A DNA stretch of 64,000 nt from Acetobacter oryzifermentans (lineage in GTDB: Bacteria; Pseudomonadota; Alphaproteobacteria; Acetobacterales; Acetobacteraceae). A model generated the notes under the pieces. That model searched no databases. It was not told where the DNA came from and saw only the letters and a list, made by a program, of their open reading frames with translations. The DNA is taken from positions 868,001 to 932,000 of the forward strand of contig NZ_CP011120.1 in NCBI RefSeq assembly GCF_001628715.1, written 5' to 3'. Positions 1-9,538 of this stretch are shown piece by piece; within the stretch, counting starts at the first letter, position 1; each line of letters starts with the position of its first letter. The translations under genes were made by a program, and so were the position numbers.

Positions 1-609
1 TTGCGGGCCAAGCATTGTCCAGAACCGATATTCCGCTGTGGCAGATAGCCCAACAACCCACGGAATGGGGAAGGCGAGGCCAAAAATGCCCTGATAGGCA
101 AAATTGCCAAACGTGCCGCCCATTTTTTCTGCAAGCTGGTTGCCCGGTGCGGTTACGGATGTGCGCATGGCGGTCCAGCCATAGCCAATACCGGCCCCAA
201 AATACGGAAACAGCCACGGCTTGCCGACATCCAGATCAAACAGGGCATTGGCCATAACGCCATAAGTCTGGCGGCGGCCATCTGCACGGCTGTTGAAGGT
301 GTTGGTAACAAACCGCTGGTAGCCCATGCTGCGGTAATCACCTTCAACTTCCACACGAAAGCCGTTGCCCAAGCCCCAACCGATGGAGCCAATACCCGCA
401 GCGCCAGTGCGCCAGCGGTCTCGCCCATCAGGAAACTGTGCGGACGTACGTACGCGCTGATCCTGGTTAAAGGTAGCACCACCTTCACCCGCGATATAAA
501 GCCCCTGCACAGGCTGGGCTTTTGCGGTTACGGCAGCACACAACAGAAGCCCCGCGGCCAGCGGCGCAGAAAGCAGCGTTTGCGCAAGCAATTTCTGGCG
601 CGGCTTCAT
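1..609 (-). CDS. Outer-membrane beta-barrel protein, C-terminus beyond window edge
   Basis: The gene starts with ATG at 609, behind a GGGAGAAG ribosome binding site six bases upstream, and runs in frame to base 1, so at least 203 codons are present and the C-terminus is missing. The first 29 or so residues are a typical signal peptide (Lys/Arg start, hydrophobic stretch, cleavage near AKA). The rest has alternating aromatic and glycine-rich strands, such as GWGLGNGFRVEVEGDY and FPYFGAGIGYGW, as in OmpA/OmpW-type 8-stranded barrels. The same strand motifs recur in the OmpA-family gene at 42073-43203, so the two are likely paralogues. Whether a peptidoglycan-binding OmpA domain follows cannot be seen here. 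It probably acts as a structural or porin-like outer-membrane protein. Confidence 0.75.
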   Translation of the reverse strand, partial: MKPRQKLLAQTLLSAPLAAGLLLCAAVTAKAQPVQGLYIAGEGGATFNQDQRVRTSAQFPDGRDRWRTGAAGIGSIGWGLGNGFRVEVEGDYRSMGYQRFVTNTFNSRADGRRQTYGVMANALFDLDVGKPWLFPYFGAGIGYGWTAMRTSVTAPGNQLAEKMGGTFGNFAYQGIFGLAFPIPWVVGLSATAEYRFWTMLGPQ

Positions 610-810
610 GGTCTTCTCCCTGCTATGGCAGTAGTCGCGCGATACGTCCGGCATCGCATCTAATAGTACGAAGGCACACATGCTTGCCTTCTTTGCTGTA
701 AAGTTGCCCAGTGTGCAACAGGTAGAACGGCCAGTTGACACAAACAGACGGGTTTTATGTGTAATAAATGCCGCAGGCGTGTGCGATAAGCCACAATTAA
801 GCAAATTGTA

Positions 811-1152
811 TCAGAGCAGTATTGCTTCAAACGAAGGGCTGAAGCTGTCCGATTCAATTTCCAGAACCCATAAGTCGGGGTCAAACTTAACCTGACGTTC
901 TATAAACTTCTGAATCTGTTCCGCATCAACAGGCGTATTACCTGTTGCACGCAGCCATGCGGGTTCACCTTCTGGTGTACGGGTCTGGCTTAAAACCACG
1001 CCACAACCGTTGCGCGCCGCCAACACCACCAGAATGCCACCTGCATCTGGGTCTCCCTTGCGCAAAAGCATGGCGGAACGGCCATCTTGCCCGCTTTGGC
1101 GGAGTATGGCGCGGGCCATGATATCGGTTTTAAGGCGGGGTGGGGGTGCCAT
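811..1152 (-). CDS. DUF1491 family protein
   Basis: This 113-residue soluble protein matches the alphaproteobacterial DUF1491 pattern: N-terminal RLKTDIMARAILRQ, then RKGDPDAGG, and a C-terminal FDPDLWVLEIE motif. The molecular function is unknown. It starts 10 bases after the stop of the S41 protease gene, so it is probably the last gene of the long gltX-topA transcription unit. No signal peptide or membrane segment is visible. Confidence 0.75.
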   Translation of the reverse strand: MAPPPRLKTDIMARAILRQSGQDGRSAMLLRKGDPDAGGILVVLAARNGCGVVLSQTRTPEGEPAWLRATGNTPVDAEQIQKFIERQVKFDPDLWVLEIESDSFSPSFEAILL

Positions 1153-1162
1153 ATATCCTGCT

Positions 1163-2890
1163 TTAAGGGGCTGCGGAAATCTGGGGGGCGGTTACGGCAT
1201 CATCCGGAATGGCGTTGATGGCCGTTTTATACCACTGTGGATTCTCCAGCACGCTACGCGCCACGTTTACATCCCGGTCAGTTCCCAAAGCGGCGGGGCA
1301 GGTTTTGCGGATAGACATGATCTGGGAAACGGGAATCGGAAAGCGCGCATTGCGAGAAGCCGTAATGGCAGCCTGATTGGCCACTTGCCCTTCTGCCAGA
1401 TCATGCAGATTTTTTTCTACATCAGCAGCGCCAAGGCTGGTGCAAACCTGTGGCATGACACCAAGGCCCTGCAACGGCCACCGCAACGGCGCTATAACGC
1501 GGCTCCATGTTACAAACAGCTCACCTTCATCAGGCAGTTGCGCCACGGTTTGCACAAGACCTTTGCCCAATGTGGCGCTGCCAATCACTACCGCGCGGCG
1601 ATGGTCCGCCAAGGCTGCGGCCAGAATTTCTGCCGCACTTGCGGTGCGTCCATCTACTAAAATGGCAATGGGCAGGCCGTTTGTCATGTCTCCACCCTGC
1701 ACGGCCCAGATGTGGTTTGCCTGAGAATCCCGCCCGCTGGTTACAGCGGCCACACCTCTATCAAGCAGCAGGGCTGCGGCGGTTACGGCCTGTTGCAGCA
1801 CGCCGCCACGGTTGCCGCGCAAATCTATAATCAGGCCTTTTAAGTGCGTATCCTGCACGGCCTGATCCAGATACTGGCTCATTTCCTCTGCGGTATCGGA
1901 GGAAAAGGCCGTTACGCGCAGCACCACAATGGAACCACTGGCAAAAGCAAATACGGTTTCGGGCGGGGTTTTGGCGCGGCGCAGGGTTACGGTGCGGGCG
2001 CGGCGCTGGCCGGGGGTGAGCAGGCGCAGCACAACGGGGGTATCTTCCTCTCCGCGCAGCCATTCCATAACCGTTTCGGGCGTTTTGCCTGCTGTTAAGC
2101 GGTTGTTGACGGAAAGCAGCCTGTCACCCGTATCTATGGCGGCTGTCCAGGCCGGGCCGTTGGCGTTTATGGCGGATACAACAAGGTAGCGGCCACTTTG
2201 CCCCAGGCTAACGCCAATATCTGCTTCTCCACCCACACGCGCAGCCCGATCTGATGTGGCGGAAGTGGGGCCAATATAGCGGGAATAGGGGTCTAGATGG
2301 TTAAACAGTTCATCAAAAAACGCCTGCACCAGCTCTTCGCGGCTGGTTGTGCGCACGGCAAGGGAATGGGCGCGGGCTGTATCCAGAAAATCCACGGCAA
2401 TTTGTGCCCAATCATCTGCTGAACCATCTGTAGGGGCAGGGCGGGAGAGCAGGCTGGTTTGGCCAGAAAGAAGCTGGATATTGGCCCCGCGGGAATCGAA
2501 AGACAGGGAAGGATCAAGCGCAGAAAGGCTGGCCAGCCCCCAAAGTGTGAAATCCCGATAGCTATGAGCTTCCAGCGTGCGCGGCTGTAAAAACTGAAGG
2601 GCGGTGCTGATAACGGATTTAACCATCAGCATATCCGGCACAGGTGCTTTGTCTGGCGCCGCAGTAGCGGAAGCAGCGGGTTGTTGTTCTGCCGCAGGTG
2701 CTACGGATGCAGTAGCCTGTGTTGCAGAGGCCGAGCCCGGAGCACTGTCTGGCAGCGGTGTATCGGATTTGCTTTGGGCGTGCAGGGGTGCAGGCTGGCA
2801 AAAAAGCAACACAGCCAGCACCATGCCCGGCAAGGCACGCGGCAGACCACGCACAAACCAGATGGCGGTTTCAGTGCTCATATACGGCAT
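1163..2890 (-). CDS. S41 family serine protease with PDZ domain (CtpA-like)
   Basis: Residues 11-39 form a signal peptide or membrane anchor ending in LHAQ, followed by an Ala/Ser/Pro-rich linker (to about 85). A PDZ domain lies near residues 220-300 and the S41 catalytic domain near 315-470. The catalytic serine is expected in GRTASAAEI (Ser418) and the lysine base in TLGKGLVQ (Lys443). C-terminal processing peptidases of this kind act in the periplasm on unfolded or tagged proteins; the substrate here is unknown. The ATG at 2890 overlaps the rnr end by 20 bases; a second ATG at 2881 is equally possible. At 575 residues it is somewhat longer than usual because of the linker and C-terminal tail. 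Confidence 0.85.
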   Translation of the reverse strand: MPYMSTETAIWFVRGLPRALPGMVLAVLLFCQPAPLHAQSKSDTPLPDSAPGSASATQATASVAPAAEQQPAASATAAPDKAPVPDMLMVKSVISTALQFLQPRTLEAHSYRDFTLWGLASLSALDPSLSFDSRGANIQLLSGQTSLLSRPAPTDGSADDWAQIAVDFLDTARAHSLAVRTTSREELVQAFFDELFNHLDPYSRYIGPTSATSDRAARVGGEADIGVSLGQSGRYLVVSAINANGPAWTAAIDTGDRLLSVNNRLTAGKTPETVMEWLRGEEDTPVVLRLLTPGQRRARTVTLRRAKTPPETVFAFASGSIVVLRVTAFSSDTAEEMSQYLDQAVQDTHLKGLIIDLRGNRGGVLQQAVTAAALLLDRGVAAVTSGRDSQANHIWAVQGGDMTNGLPIAILVDGRTASAAEILAAALADHRRAVVIGSATLGKGLVQTVAQLPDEGELFVTWSRVIAPLRWPLQGLGVMPQVCTSLGAADVEKNLHDLAEGQVANQAAITASRNARFPIPVSQIMSIRKTCPAALGTDRDVNVARSVLENPQWYKTAINAIPDDAVTAPQISAAP

Positions 2891-4901
2891 CAGTCAGCAT
2901 CAGCGTACCTCGTGCCGGGCAGGTGCCCGCCAAGGTAACTGAAAGTACAGCCCCACTTTGCACGTGGGGGTGATGTGCCAAGGCATGGGTGTGCTGCGAG
3001 TCGTCATTCATCCCTGTGCGATCCGGAAAAGCTGACCATGCAAGGAAAGACGGAGTTCCGGTTTTCGTCAATCTCACCCGCAAGCCATGCCGTGTTGCTG
3101 TCATGACATGGGCGGACATTCTCTGGCCAATAAGTGGAGCAAGAAAGAGAGCAGCCAGCCGGTTCAGACTATCCTGCATGATGGTTGCTGCCCGGCGTTC
3201 TGTAAAGTTTAGCTGTGATACCAAAGCCACATCTGGTGCTGGCAGGGGGACGTGAGGCAGCGCAGAGGAGTCGTTTATATGGGTTAAGGCGCGGTGTGCT
3301 AGCAGATCTGCATAGCGGCGGATGGGGCTGGTAAAATGCGTGTAGTGCTTGAGCCGCAGGCCATAATGTGGTGCTGCGCAGGTGCTGTAGCGTGCCATAG
3401 GGCGCGGGCTATCGGGGCTGGGCTGCGCATGGGTACGGAAAAGTGCTGGCAGCGCCCGCGCTTGCAATTTTTCCGCTGCGATCTGATTAGCCAGAATCAT
3501 GCACGCCGCCACCATATAATGTGCTTCCTGAGTGTTACGCGGCACAAAGGCACAGGGTTGCCCGCTGCTATCAAACTGCACGTTCCAACCTGTTTCTTCC
3601 CGTTCCATAACACCGCGTTGGAGGGCTGCGCGCCGAATGGCGGCCCCCGCATTGCGCAATGCGGGAAGTAGCGCAGGTGCTAACAGGGCCGCAGGGTGTT
3701 CGGGTGGCAAAGTGGGCTGATGTGCTTGTGTCTCAAAGACTTGCTGCACGGTTTCATATGTCAGCCGCGCTGCACTTTGCATGATCCCACGGCCAATATG
3801 AGCAGAAACTACATGCCCATCCGGGGTAATGTGGATATCAGCAAAGAGGCAAAGCCGATCCTGCCCCGGCAAAAGGGAACAAGCCTGTGCAGAAAGAGCC
3901 AGTGGCAGCATGGGCACCACTCTGTCTGGCAGATAAATGGAATTGCCACGTTCTTGCGCTTCCATATCCAGCGCGGAGCCGGGCTTTACCCAATGCGCTA
4001 CATCGGCAATGGCCACAATAAGATGAAAACCCTCAGCCGTTTGTTCGGCCCAGAGTGCATCATCAAAATCATGCGCTGAGGCATCATCAATGGTGATAAG
4101 CGGCAGGTGGCGTAAATCTGTGCGGCCAGAAGGCGCAGGTGCGCTCTGTAAGGCAGTGTTCTGGTGTGCGATCTGCCGGGCTTCGGCCTCGGCCTGTTCT
4201 GAAAATGTAGTGGGTGGATGATGGATAAGCAGGCTGAGGCGTGAGGGCATGCCTGCATCATCAACCTTGCCCAAAACGCTGTGCACACGTCCCGCATAAG
4301 CGCCATGAGGCAGAGCATGCGGTGTTGCAAGCCCAATCTGTTGCGGTGCGAGAGGGAGGGTGTTTGTACTTTCTTCTGGGGTAAGCGGCAGGTTTAACCG
4401 CGCATCACATGGCAGCAACAAGGGTTCTGGCGTGTTGGCGGGAGTAACGGGCAGGTTGTTATCAAGCCGGGTAAGAAGCCGCAGGCCACGCGCCTCGCGC
4501 TTTTGAGTGTCCGTTGCCGGGCGCAGGCGTACCAGCACAATATCGCCGGGAAAAAGATACGGCGTATCCGGCGGCTTTATCAGCAATACAACAGGGCGGG
4601 AGAGTGCATCATCGGCCAAAAAGCCAGCCGCGTTGCCATCATCCCGAATATAGGAAACCCGCATACGGGCAACATCTGGCAGGCCGATGGAAGCCTTGAG
4701 CGTGCCGGCAGCAAGATCAAGCAGATCCCCCGCAACGGCCATATCGTGCAGCAAAGCGCGTATGCTGGCCTTTTGCCGCACGGGAAGCTGGAAGGTGCGC
4801 AGAATGTCCGTTAGCCCGGTGGCGGCTCCGGCGCGGCTTTCAAGAAAAGCCCGTAGCTCCTGCACAGATGGCAGGGCAGAAACATACGGGCTTGCCGACA
4901 T
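2871..4901 (-). CDS. rnr: Ribonuclease R-like 3'-5' exoribonuclease (RNB domain)
   Basis: This is an RNase II/R family exonuclease that degrades structured RNA processively from the 3' end. The N-terminal region (1-75) resembles the winged-helix domain, and cold-shock-like segments occupy about 80-230. The RNB domain begins near 265 with the metal-binding Asp cluster in TIDDASAHDFDDAL (Asp272, 278, 280, 281). A short divergent S1-like segment follows from about 600. At 676 residues it is shorter than typical RNase R (about 730-810) and lacks the basic C-terminal tail. It starts six bases after the topA stop, so topA and rnr are co-transcribed, as in other alphaproteobacteria. Confidence 0.9.
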   Translation of the reverse strand: MSASPYVSALPSVQELRAFLESRAGAATGLTDILRTFQLPVRQKASIRALLHDMAVAGDLLDLAAGTLKASIGLPDVARMRVSYIRDDGNAAGFLADDALSRPVVLLIKPPDTPYLFPGDIVLVRLRPATDTQKREARGLRLLTRLDNNLPVTPANTPEPLLLPCDARLNLPLTPEESTNTLPLAPQQIGLATPHALPHGAYAGRVHSVLGKVDDAGMPSRLSLLIHHPPTTFSEQAEAEARQIAHQNTALQSAPAPSGRTDLRHLPLITIDDASAHDFDDALWAEQTAEGFHLIVAIADVAHWVKPGSALDMEAQERGNSIYLPDRVVPMLPLALSAQACSLLPGQDRLCLFADIHITPDGHVVSAHIGRGIMQSAARLTYETVQQVFETQAHQPTLPPEHPAALLAPALLPALRNAGAAIRRAALQRGVMEREETGWNVQFDSSGQPCAFVPRNTQEAHYMVAACMILANQIAAEKLQARALPALFRTHAQPSPDSPRPMARYSTCAAPHYGLRLKHYTHFTSPIRRYADLLAHRALTHINDSSALPHVPLPAPDVALVSQLNFTERRAATIMQDSLNRLAALFLAPLIGQRMSAHVMTATRHGLRVRLTKTGTPSFLAWSAFPDRTGMNDDSQHTHALAHHPHVQSGAVLSVTLAGTCPARGTLMLTDAVYEH

Positions 4902-4907
4902 GACAGA

Positions 4908-7598
4908 TTACTCGGTCTCGGCTTTTTTCTTGCGCGTTGTGGTGGTGGCCTTCTTTTTAGCGGGTGCTTTTTTCTTGGGCGCCGCTTTTTCCGCACCGTC
5001 TTCATCAGCCTTGGCTGTGCTTTTGGTTGCGGTTTTCTTTTTGGCCGTTGTTTTGGTGGTGGCTTTCTTTTTGGCGCCAGCCTTGGCTTTTAGGGGTTTG
5101 CCCTTGTCTACCAACAGAGCCACGGCCTCATCCAGCGTTACGGCATCCATATCTGTGCCGCGCGGCAGGGTGGCTACTATCTGACCATGCTGCACATATG
5201 GGCCAAAGCGGCCCTTGCGCACCATAATCGGTTCACCATCCTTGGGGTGCACACCCAGATTGCGGATGGAGGCCAGCTTTTTGGCCAGTGCATCCACAGC
5301 GCGGTTCAGGCCGATGGTTAGAACGTCATCGTCCTTGTCCAGAGAGCCATATACTGCGCCCATTTTTACAAATGGACCAAAGCGCCCAAGCCCGGCCTGA
5401 ATGGGCTCGCCCGTTTCGGGGTGAACGCCAACAAGGCGGGGCAGGGAAAGCAGGCCAAGGGCCTGATCCAGCGTAATGCTTTCCCCATTGATATTTTTGG
5501 GCAGAGAAGCACGCTTGGGCTTGGCTTTTTTGTCTTCGGGGTTGGGTTCACCCTGCTGCACATACAGGCCCCACGGGCCTTGGCGCACGGTAATATCCTC
5601 ACCTGTTTCGGGGTTCTGGCCCAAAAGGCGCATACCGTCCTTAAGGGCAGCATCATCACCTTCTTCGGCGCTATCTGCCGTTAAGCGGCGGGTGTACTGG
5701 CATTCCGGATAGTTGGAGCAACCAATAAATGCGCCATAACGGCCGAGCTTCAGCCCAAGGCGGCCTGTGCCGCAGGAAGGGCAAACCCGCGGGTCTGATC
5801 CATCCGCCCGATCGGGGAAGAAGAATGGCCCCAAGTCCTTATCGAGTGCGTTGAGCACATCGGTAATGGTGAGTTCCTTGGTGCCGGATACGGCCTTGGA
5901 AAAATCGTTCCAGAACGCGGCCAGAACCTGCTTCCACTGTGCGCGGCCACCGGAGATATCATCCAGCAGTTCTTCAAGGCTGGCGGTAAAGCCCGTATCC
6001 ACATATCGCTCAAAGAACGAGACAAGGAAGGCCGTAACCAGACGTCCGCGCGCTTCGGGAATAAAGCGGCGGTTTTCAAGCCGCACATAGCTGCGATCCT
6101 GCAATACGGTCAGGATGGAAGCATAGGTAGAGGGGCGACCAATACCCAGCTCTTCCATCTTTTTGACCAGCGATGCTTCGGAATAACGCGGTGGCGGCTG
6201 GGTGAAGTGCTGCTCGGCATCCACTTTTTCGCGCTTGAGCGGGTCTTTTTCCTGCATGCTGGGCAGCATACGGGCATCATCATCCGCTGCTTTTTCCGTA
6301 TCATCGCGCCCTTCACGGTAGAGCTTGAGAAAGCCCTCAAACGTGATGATGGAGCCATTGGCGCGCAGCACGGTCTGGCCGGAGGGGCCAGCAATATCCA
6401 CCGCCACCTGATCCAGAGATGCAGATTCCATCTGGCTGGCAACTGCACGTTTCCATACCAGTTCGTACAGCCGGCGCTGATCATTGTTCAGGAACCGAGC
6501 AACGGAGTCGGGCGTGCGGGAAACATCTGTGGGGCGCACGGCCTCATGCGCTTCCTGCGCGTTTTTCACCTTGGAAGTATAGATACGCGGCTTGGCGGGC
6601 ACATATTCCGTGCCAATTTTCTGGCCGATATGCTGACGGATAGCATTAATGGCTTCCTGCGCCATCGTCACGCCGTCGGTTCGCATATAAGTGATCAAAC
6701 CTACAGTTTCACCGCCCAGATCCATGCCTTCATAAAGCTGCTGGGCGGTGCGCATGGTGGTTTGTGCGCTCATGCCCAACTTGCGGGAGGCTTCCTGCTG
6801 CAACGTAGAGGTGGTGAACGGTGGCTGCGGGTTGCGGCGAACCTTGCGGCGCTCAATAGATTTTACGGCAAGGTTTTCAGCTTCCACCGCTTTTTTGGCA
6901 GCTTCGGCCAGTTCGGCGTTGTGCAGATCAAACTGATCCAGCTTTTTGCCGTTCAGATGCGTTAGCCGTGCGGTAAAGGCGGCACCCGCAGGGGTAAGCA
7001 GCGATGCAATAACGCTCCAGTATTCCCGCGGTTTAAAAACCTCAATCTCGGCTTCGCGCTCACAAATCAGGCGGAGCGCCACAGATTGCACACGCCCCGC
7101 ACTGCGAGAGCCGGGCAGTTTGCGCCACAACACGGGGGAAAGCGTAAAGCCCACCAGATAATCCAGCGCCCGGCGGGCCAGATAGGCCTCAATCAGCGGG
7201 AAATCCAGATCCCGCGGGTGTTCCATGGCGTACCGAATGGCGGATTTGGTAATTTCGTTAAACGTAACGCGCTGAACATCCACCCCTTTCAGGGCTTTGC
7301 GTTCTTCCAGCATAGCACGCACATGCCACGAAATGGCTTCACCCTCGCGGTCAGGGTCAGTGGCCAGATACAGTCGGTGGGCGCCTTTAAGCGCCTTGGC
7401 AATGGCGGCAACCTGCTTCATGCCCCGTTCATCAGACTGCCACTTCATGGTGAAGTCTTCATCCGGCAGCACGGAGCCATCCTTGGGTGGCAGATCGCGC
7501 ACATGCCCGAAGGAGGCCAGCACCGTGTAGCCATCACCCAGATATTTGTTGATCGTTTTTGCCTTTGCGGGCGATTCGACCACAACAACGTCAGTCAT
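4908..7598 (-). CDS. topA: DNA topoisomerase I
   Basis: Type IA topoisomerase that relaxes negative supercoils. The Toprim domain is at the N-terminus (VVVESPAKAKTI, and the acidic DPDREGE at 81-87). The active-site tyrosine is Tyr304 in LITYMRTDG. A four-cysteine zinc motif (CPSC ... CSNYPEC) follows near residue 615-645, then several topo-C repeats (GRYGAFIG, GRFGPFVK, GRFGPYVQ). The last 65 residues are a Lys/Ala/Thr-rich tail typical of alphaproteobacterial TopA. At 896 residues the protein is full length. It lies 29 bases downstream of dprA and just upstream of rnr. Confidence 0.97.
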   Translation of the reverse strand: MTDVVVVESPAKAKTINKYLGDGYTVLASFGHVRDLPPKDGSVLPDEDFTMKWQSDERGMKQVAAIAKALKGAHRLYLATDPDREGEAISWHVRAMLEERKALKGVDVQRVTFNEITKSAIRYAMEHPRDLDFPLIEAYLARRALDYLVGFTLSPVLWRKLPGSRSAGRVQSVALRLICEREAEIEVFKPREYWSVIASLLTPAGAAFTARLTHLNGKKLDQFDLHNAELAEAAKKAVEAENLAVKSIERRKVRRNPQPPFTTSTLQQEASRKLGMSAQTTMRTAQQLYEGMDLGGETVGLITYMRTDGVTMAQEAINAIRQHIGQKIGTEYVPAKPRIYTSKVKNAQEAHEAVRPTDVSRTPDSVARFLNNDQRRLYELVWKRAVASQMESASLDQVAVDIAGPSGQTVLRANGSIITFEGFLKLYREGRDDTEKAADDDARMLPSMQEKDPLKREKVDAEQHFTQPPPRYSEASLVKKMEELGIGRPSTYASILTVLQDRSYVRLENRRFIPEARGRLVTAFLVSFFERYVDTGFTASLEELLDDISGGRAQWKQVLAAFWNDFSKAVSGTKELTITDVLNALDKDLGPFFFPDRADGSDPRVCPSCGTGRLGLKLGRYGAFIGCSNYPECQYTRRLTADSAEEGDDAALKDGMRLLGQNPETGEDITVRQGPWGLYVQQGEPNPEDKKAKPKRASLPKNINGESITLDQALGLLSLPRLVGVHPETGEPIQAGLGRFGPFVKMGAVYGSLDKDDDVLTIGLNRAVDALAKKLASIRNLGVHPKDGEPIMVRKGRFGPYVQHGQIVATLPRGTDMDAVTLDEAVALLVDKGKPLKAKAGAKKKATTKTTAKKKTATKSTAKADEDGAEKAAPKKKAPAKKKATTTTRKKKAETE

Positions 7599-7627
7599 AC
7601 TCTCTCCGACCTGCCTGCAAGCAGCAC

Positions 7628-8866
7628 TTACCCTGCCGTTTCTGCCTGATTATCCGCCAGACCGACCATGCCCCCAGGATAAGTGGAGACGCAGCCAGAA
7701 AGCTCAAGTTCCGTGAGCGCGACAAGCACGGCAGAAGCCGAGAACTGGCAGCGCCTTATCAGATCGTCAACCGCTATGGGCGTAAAGGAGAGGAGCGAAA
7801 GCAGGTTTTCGCGCACATCTTGTGCGGTGGAAGGCGCTGAAAAATGCGGTTTTAAGGCAATTGGCTCTTTTTCATCCACATTTTGGGGAGAAGTAAAAAA
7901 TGCAGGCTCCGGAGGGTCTGAAACAAAAGGCAGGCCAGTTTGCGCAGCAGATGCAGATTTTTTCTGGCGTGGTGCGGTAACGCTGGAAAAGGGGTGCGTA
8001 GAGCCAGCAGGTTGAGGAACAACAGGCGGCAAATGCGGCAAAATATCTGCCACGCTTTCTGTTAAAACAGCGCCATTACGCAAAAGATTGTTACTGCCCC
8101 TGCAACGCGGGTCTAGCGGTGATCCGGGAACGGCAAATAACTCCCGCCCATAATCTACTACCATGCGGGCGGTAATGAGTGTGCCAGAATGGGGTGCTGC
8201 TTCCACCACCACGCAGCCAAGGCCCAAGCCTGCAATAAGCCGGTTACGGCGTGGGAAGTGGCGCGCCAAAGGGGCCGTGCCTAGTGGGGCTTCGGTTACC
8301 ACTGCGCCTTTTTGGGCAATTTCTGCCTGAAGGCTGGCATTTTCTGGTGGGTAGGGGCAATCCAGCCCACCGGCAATGGCGGCTACGGTGCAGCCCAGCC
8401 GATGGAGCGCCCCTTTATGGGCGGCTTTATCAATGCCGCGCGCCAAGCCGGAAATAACGCTTAGCTCGGCTTCTACCAGTTCTGTTGCAAGGCTTTCTGC
8501 CAGCCGCATGCCCTGTGCAGAGGCATTGCGTGCCCCCACAATGCTGACTCCTGCACGGCTAAGGCATGCAACATCGCCCAGAACACTTAGCACAGGCGGC
8601 GCATCCGGAATCTGGCGTAAAAAAGCAGGGTAATCTGTATCAAAAAGTGTCAGAAAACAGCCACCCATTTGCAAGGTGGCGTCTATCTCCCTCATCACCA
8701 CATCCATCGGCGGCATAACCGGCTGGTTACGCCCCCGCACTGGCAGATAAGGCAGGGCTTCCAGCGCTGCTGCGGCAGAGCCGTATTTATCTACCAGTTT
8801 CCGCCATGTGCGTGGGCCAACCTGTTCAGTACGGGCCAGACGTAGGCAGGCGGGTAGAGATGTCAT
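7628..8866 (-). CDS. dprA: DNA-processing protein DprA (Smf)
   Basis: DprA binds single-stranded DNA and loads RecA during natural transformation. The Rossmann-like core spans about 105-310 with the diagnostic SIVGARNAS and SGLARGIDKAAH motifs and GSGT-like HSGTLITARM. A low-complexity linker (310-350) leads to a C-terminal winged-helix domain (about 355-405). The N-terminal 60 residues resemble the helical SAM-like domain. At 412 residues it is complete. It sits between plsY and topA in a conserved operon; comEC, another competence gene, is 4.3 kb away, so DNA uptake is plausible. Confidence 0.93.
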   Translation of the reverse strand: MTSLPACLRLARTEQVGPRTWRKLVDKYGSAAAALEALPYLPVRGRNQPVMPPMDVVMREIDATLQMGGCFLTLFDTDYPAFLRQIPDAPPVLSVLGDVACLSRAGVSIVGARNASAQGMRLAESLATELVEAELSVISGLARGIDKAAHKGALHRLGCTVAAIAGGLDCPYPPENASLQAEIAQKGAVVTEAPLGTAPLARHFPRRNRLIAGLGLGCVVVEAAPHSGTLITARMVVDYGRELFAVPGSPLDPRCRGSNNLLRNGAVLTESVADILPHLPPVVPQPAGSTHPFSSVTAPRQKKSASAAQTGLPFVSDPPEPAFFTSPQNVDEKEPIALKPHFSAPSTAQDVRENLLSLLSFTPIAVDDLIRRCQFSASAVLVALTELELSGCVSTYPGGMVGLADNQAETAG

Positions 8867-8896
8867 ATGCGAAAAATCAGACAGCCAAGTTGCAGA

Positions 8897-9538
8897 TCAC
8901 GGCTTTTTCTCACCAATCCGCGGCTCTTTCCCGCTAAAAATGCGGACAATGTTTTCATGATGCCGCGCAATCACCAACACGCTGATCAGCACAGCAGCCA
9001 ATGGCTTGGGAGAGGCATGAAAGGAAAAACCATAAAGTGCGAGCACCACCACCGGCATGATGATGAAGGCCGCTAAAGCACCGGCAGAGGAAATGCGTGT
9101 CAGCTTGGCAACACCGAGCCATGTGGCGCAGCCAGCCAGCCCGGTAAGCGGAGAAAGGGCCAGCATGGTGCCCAGCCCGGTTGCAACGCCCTTGCCGCCT
9201 TTGAACCCCAGAAAAATCGGGTAGCAATGGCCCACCACAGCGGCCAGTGCAGCCACGGTTACGGTGTTGTCTGAAAAATCAGGCGGCGTCATAATCCAGG
9301 CAATGGCAACTGCCAAAAAACCTTTGGCAGCATCCAGCAGCAGCGTTGCGGCTGCCAGATCCTTCCGGCCCGTGCGCAAGACATTGGTGGCCCCGATATT
9401 GCCGGAACCAATTTTGCGTAAATCTCCCGCACCAGCCAGATTGGTAAGGAGCAGCCCAAAGGGCACGCTGCCCAGCGTGTAGCCCATGAACGCCATGGCC
9501 GCGATAAGCTTTAAGGCATAAGGGGGCAGGGAGTCCAT
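8897..9538 (-). CDS. plsY: Glycerol-3-phosphate acyltransferase PlsY
   Basis: This integral membrane enzyme transfers the acyl group from acyl-phosphate to sn-glycerol-3-phosphate, the first step of phospholipid synthesis in the PlsX/PlsY pathway. The 213 residues form about five membrane helices. Diagnostic motifs are GSGNIGATN (44-52) and the later GFKGGKGVATGLG. The start ATG overlaps the pyrC stop by one base (TAATG), indicating translational coupling. PlsC at 26737 would catalyse the second acylation. Confidence 0.95.
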   Translation of the reverse strand: MDSLPPYALKLIAAMAFMGYTLGSVPFGLLLTNLAGAGDLRKIGSGNIGATNVLRTGRKDLAAATLLLDAAKGFLAVAIAWIMTPPDFSDNTVTVAALAAVVGHCYPIFLGFKGGKGVATGLGTMLALSPLTGLAGCATWLGVAKLTRISSAGALAAFIIMPVVVLALYGFSFHASPKPLAAVLISVLVIARHHENIVRIFSGKEPRIGEKKP

